A stretch of DNA of 64,000 bases from Anthonomus grandis grandis. Lineage: Eukaryota; Arthropoda; Insecta; Coleoptera; Curculionidae. Shown here piece after piece: positions 60,440-64,000 of the stretch. The first letter of the stretch is position 1; every line of letters starts with the position of its first letter. The stretch is from the NCBI RefSeq assembly GCF_022605725.1, contig NC_065550.1, forward strand, positions 10,044,001 through 10,108,000. The letters are read 5' to 3'. The notes beneath the pieces were generated by a model. That model saw only the letters and a list, made by a program, of their open reading frames with translations, was not told the origin of the DNA and ran no database searches. Made by a program: the position numbers and the translations under genes.

Positions 60440-61630
60440 AAATATTAACACTCTCAATATATTAATATATATACAAGGTATTTCACTAGCGTGCATCACG
60501 GCTATATCTCGGGAACCATTGGCGTTTTTTATAAAAGTCAATATTAAAAAAGAGGGCAATAAAAAATGCTGGATATTATTTTATAAGTTCGTAATATTAA
60601 AAAGTCGATAATTAAATTCTAATTTTCTCTGGAAAATATCAGCTTAAGCTACCTTTTTATAACGTAATAAGAAACCTTGGAATATTTTCGATCAATTTGT
60701 TCAAAGATTTATTGCCGCACTGACCTTCATAAAGTAACAAACTTCATAAAGTAAAAAAACTGTCCGCGATCTACGAATATATCTCTTTGTTAGATACTCA
60801 AATACAAGTTTATCAAAAAAACAACGCGTTACAGTACGATGATTAAAAGTTAAGACAGTATACTGATCTTATTATTCTGTTATCGATACCTGCTTTTAAT
60901 CAGAGAAGATATTCATTATATGTTTTACCTCTTCCAGATCTAACAGAATGTCATCTATTTATGACTATTTTTCTTTCTGGGACTGATCCAGCTTCCATTC
61001 CTCTTGCACTCTTAGTGTACCTCAATCTTTAATAAACTACTGTGCTCATCCTATTATCTATTCTACCCAGCCCAACCCTGTACTTGCATGTACACATCTT
61101 TTGCAGCTTGGTAAAAGTTTTTTCTGGATCTATAGTGCGTGCTCCCTAAATATTTTATACTTTCTGCGACACAATACCTCACAAGCACAGGTTATCTATT
61201 TATAAGAGGTATCTTAATTTTATTTTGCATAATATTCTATTAACACTACCCTTCACAATTACATAAATTTTTCTTATTTTTTATAAATTCTCTAATGCTT
61301 TGTTCTTGTTTTGATACCTTATGAGGCAGCTGTTCAGACCTCTAGATGGTATTCTGTATAGATACTCTTGCCCATGCAACAATATATTTTTGTACACAAA
61401 GGTGTTCATGTACTACGTGCCTTGTAGTTTTTGCTCCCCTCTTTGTTGCCTATGGTTTTCCAGTAAAACTTATTTTAAAACTCATACGTAATCTTTATTA
61501 TTAATGTTTCTTTTTATGTCTTGGTGAATAGATATAGTATATACTCCTGAATATTATAGCCGTTTTAATATAGTTCTTTATAGATTTCGCCACTTATCAA
61601 TATTGTAATTTACCTTCAATCGTTTTGAAC
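60440..61630. other. AT-rich stretch, nothing firm
   Basis: 60470-60560 (TATACAAGGTATTTCACTAG and following) may be the edge of another mariner-type element. No gene was seen. Confidence 0.35.
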
Positions 61631-61915
61631 TTATATTGTTGTTGCTATTGGTTTATTGCTATCAGTTTCAGTATTACAGATTTCGTTTCGGTCGTTGTGC
61701 TGTATTTGGACGAATGTATAATATATATTTTCGCCATTGTATCTAAAACGTTTAGTAAGAATTCTGTAAAGAGTATTTGTTGAAACGTCCAATTCTTGTG
61801 CTCTATGACGAATTGATGCCTCTGGCCTTTCTGTCTCACTCTTGCGAACTGCCGTGATGTTTTGTTCTGGATGACCTCTACGAGCTCGTATCGTATGTTT
61901 GATTATTCTTTTCAC
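61631..61915 (-). pseudogene. mariner-type transposase helix-turn-helix fragment
   Basis: Minus-strand frame of 94 codons. RPEASIRHRAQELDVSTNTL followed by YRILTK is the recognition-helix region of DUF4817/mariner-type transposases (SIR-RAQELG-S--TL-RIL). The catalytic domain is absent. Confidence 0.5.
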
Positions 61916-61984
61916 AAAATTTCTTGATTATTCTTTTTACAGTTTGATAAATTTGAAACATTATAACAGGAAAATTTTAGTAAT

Positions 61985-63480
61985 CCAGAAGCCCTAAATA
62001 ATTATTTTCCTCAATGTGTTTACCAAATTAACAATAATATATCACATGCTAAATTAATTTTTTACAATGAAAATAAATGGAATAATGGAAATCAAGAATT
62101 AAATTTAAGTCTTCTTGATGAAGAACGCGTTAACAGTATAATTAAAACCATAAAATCAAATGCTATAGGAGCTGACGGACTTTTTATAAATGATATCAAG
62201 CTTTGCCTACCTTTATGTTAAAAACCACTTCTAAACATTTTAAATACTTGCATTCTTACAAATGTATATCTCGATATCTGGAAAAAAGCACTTATAAGAC
62301 CCATTTCAAAAATCACTAATCCAAAAGAACTTAAAGAGATAAGGCCTATAAGTATTTTATCAGTAGTAAAAGCATATTCACCAACAACTTTATAATTTTG
62401 TTAACTCATTTAGTATACTTCCAGATACGCAATTAGGACTTAGAAGAAATTATAGTACAACTACTAGTCTGGTGGGAATGTTAGATAATATAAGACTTAA
62501 CGAAGAACATAAACAAAGTACTTGCATGGCAGTGCTTGATTTTAGCAAAGCGTTCGATACAATAAATCACCCAATGCTCCTTGCAAAGTTAGGATATTTT
62601 GGTTATTCCGAATCAGTTTCTTTTTTTGATTCCTATCTTAAAAATAGAATACATTCGGTGTTGTTAAAAACCAACAATGGAAGTTTGGAGCAGTCAAAAT
62701 ATCGAAAATATCTTGACTTGAAAATTGGTGTTCTTCGGTGCTCCATATTGGGACCTCTTTTATTTTCGATTTATGTTGCGGATATGCATAACTGTATTGA
62801 ACATTGTAAATTACAACAATATGCTGATGATTCTCAGATATACGTGCCATTAAATTTCTTAAATTTTAATATTTTTGAGCAAAAAATTAAATCGGATATA
62901 CTAAACATAGTTAATTATTCCAATGAGCATAACTTAAAAATTAACGCTGCTAAATCAAACATCATTTTATATGGCTGTAATTCAGGAACTCCAAGACACT
63001 TATATAGACATATAAATATTGAGATTAATGGAGAAAAAATTCCAGTTGTAAATGAAGTGAAAATATTAGGATTGACTTTACATTGTAACCTTTGTTTTGA
63101 GACACACAATAAATAAAATAAATGAAATAGAATAAATGAAATATAGGTTATATGCGTCTCAGAAATCTGTACAGATTCAAAAATGTCTTAAAGAGTAAAA
63201 CTAAATATTATCTCTGCAATAGCCTTATTCTTTCCTTACTCGACTACGGTAATATCGTATATTCTAATTCTATAACATCTGAGCTTTCTAGGTCTATACA
63301 AAAATTACAAAATAGCTGCGTAAGATTTTCTTATGGCACTACCTATCGGGAGCATATCACACCTTATTTAAACATAAATTCTATTTTAAATATGAAAGGA
63401 GAGGAAAATTACACTTATATGCCTTTATATATAAAATAATAAAATTGGGTCAACCCCTTATTTAAGTAAGTTATTTAGTA
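61985..63480 (+). pseudogene. LINE relic with reverse transcriptase
   Basis: Plus strand. 62040-62220 has KTIKSNAIGADGLFINDIKL (pre-RT GPDGI-type block). 62290-62360 has a decayed RPIS-LS block. 62472-63116 carries VLDFSKAFDTINHPML (A block), LRCSILGPLLFSIYVADMHN (B block, altered PQGS), LQQYADDSQIY (catalytic C block) and VKILGLTL. 63152-63439 has the post-RT region (LRNLYRFKNVLKSKTKYYL, LRSIQKLQN-like). It is 5' truncated and has several shifts. Different from the other LINEs in the window (NHPM, QYADD). Confidence 0.75.
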
Positions 63481-63732
63481 CTCTTTCGCATTTAATCTTA
63501 TAGAGAGACGTGAGATGGCGCTGATAGAGCATACCCACAAACCACTGGCCGTGAATTTTTTACTAAATTTATCAGTTTGTGGTAATAAATATAAGGGTTC
63601 TACATGTTCTGTGAATGACTAATGTTGAGCAGCAGTGAGTGCAATTACAGTTTGCCCTAATAGTGCGATAATAACATAGAAAAAGCAATTTAAAGTAAAA
63701 GTAATAAACGTCCTAAACTGACATCTGTCAAG

Positions 63733-64000
63733 ATGGTGTTCAAGAAGGCGGAACTGGATCAACTAAGGTGTTTAATTACAGAAATATTAAACGAGAAGCT
63801 TAGCGACGATTTTCTAAAGACTATCTCGCGAACGGTCGTTGAAACTGTTTGAGATATGTTTAATGACAAATTTAAAGAAATTAAGGAAAATATTTCTACC
63901 CTTAATGACGAAGTCTCCAAAATAAAAAAAGAAAACAATCGCCTGCGTAAGGCACTCGATGACCAGGAACAGTTTTCTCGCAATAAAAACATCGGAATAT
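63733..64000 (+). pseudogene. start of LINE ORF1, cut by window edge
   Basis: ATG 63733 opens KKAELDQLRCLITEILNEKL, a helical, coiled-coil segment, interrupted by TGA at 63850. It then continues DMFNDKFKEIKENISTLNDE and on to the window end with heptad spacing. This is typical of the N-terminal coiled coil of insect LINE ORF1 proteins. The ~250 bp before it (63480-63732) would be the 5' UTR. One in-frame stop suggests a dead copy. Confidence 0.5.

Noticed and set aside
60420..60440. GACCTTGTATCTCAAAT as the right end of the 58.7-kb mariner-type element
   Set aside because: It is in the same orientation as the left end rather than inverted, so it cannot be the matching terminal repeat.
1..64000. 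CRISPR arrays, tRNA and rRNA genes
   Set aside because: No regularly spaced repeats, no tRNA-like cloverleaf with intact A/B boxes and no rRNA segments were noticed; the genome is eukaryotic.

Overview
The window is AT-rich nuclear DNA of an arthropod, most likely an insect. The evidence is short host exons with GT-AG introns separated by kilobases of intron, an ADAMTS-like metalloprotease of the insect type, and a dense, layered load of LINEs, a BEL/Pao element, hAT, P/THAP, mariner (DUF4817 type) and Harbinger elements. A beetle is a plausible guess but is not proven by anything seen here. There is no prokaryotic or organellar content.

Three host genes can be supported. (1) An ADAMTS-like secreted zinc metalloprotease (+ strand, 3' part, exons from 2356 to the stop at 9472) carries an intact HExxHxxGxxH site. 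It also has two tandem, phase-matched versions of one small cysteine-containing exon. (2) A TMEM14-family membrane protein (- strand) has a 76-bp first exon at 28478-28553 and a last exon at 16862-17113, separated by an 11.4-kb repeat-filled intron. (3) The glutamate-cysteine ligase modifier subunit, Gclm (+ strand), appears complete in five exons from 46877 to 51344.

Layout: 1-920 mariner-type relics; 1330-2330 RNase H tail of an R1/I-like LINE (-); 2356-9472 ADAMTS-like gene with a snapback hairpin (5463-5692), a transposase tail (7682-7936) and a TA-flanked MITE (8402-8662) in its introns; 10287-11266 Harbinger relic; 11930-12030 Penelope-like terminal fragment; 13850-15450 LINE (-); 16862-28553 TMEM14-like gene, whose intron holds a second snapback (17586-17851), an inverted repeat pair, LINE relics, a long LINE (23163-26730, -) and a foldback element (27098-27960); 29485-32505 BEL/Pao relic (-); 33009-35785 mariner-type transposon with ~500-bp terminal inverted repeats, inserted in an unidentified ORF; 36556-46480 hAT element with a 6.6-kb P/THAP9-like element nested inside it (39509-46069), both bounded by perfect 8-bp target duplications; 46877-51344 Gclm; 51345-64000 a mosaic of LINE, hAT and mariner relics ending in the ORF1 start of another LINE.

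The strongest items for follow-up are the paired alternative ADAMTS exons (using both breaks the frame), the two snapback hairpins with flanking direct repeats and hammerhead-like cores that suggest Penelope-like terminal repeats, and the datable nesting order hAT then P. All splice sites were called by eye from GT/AG signals and frame continuity; no alignment or transcript was available.
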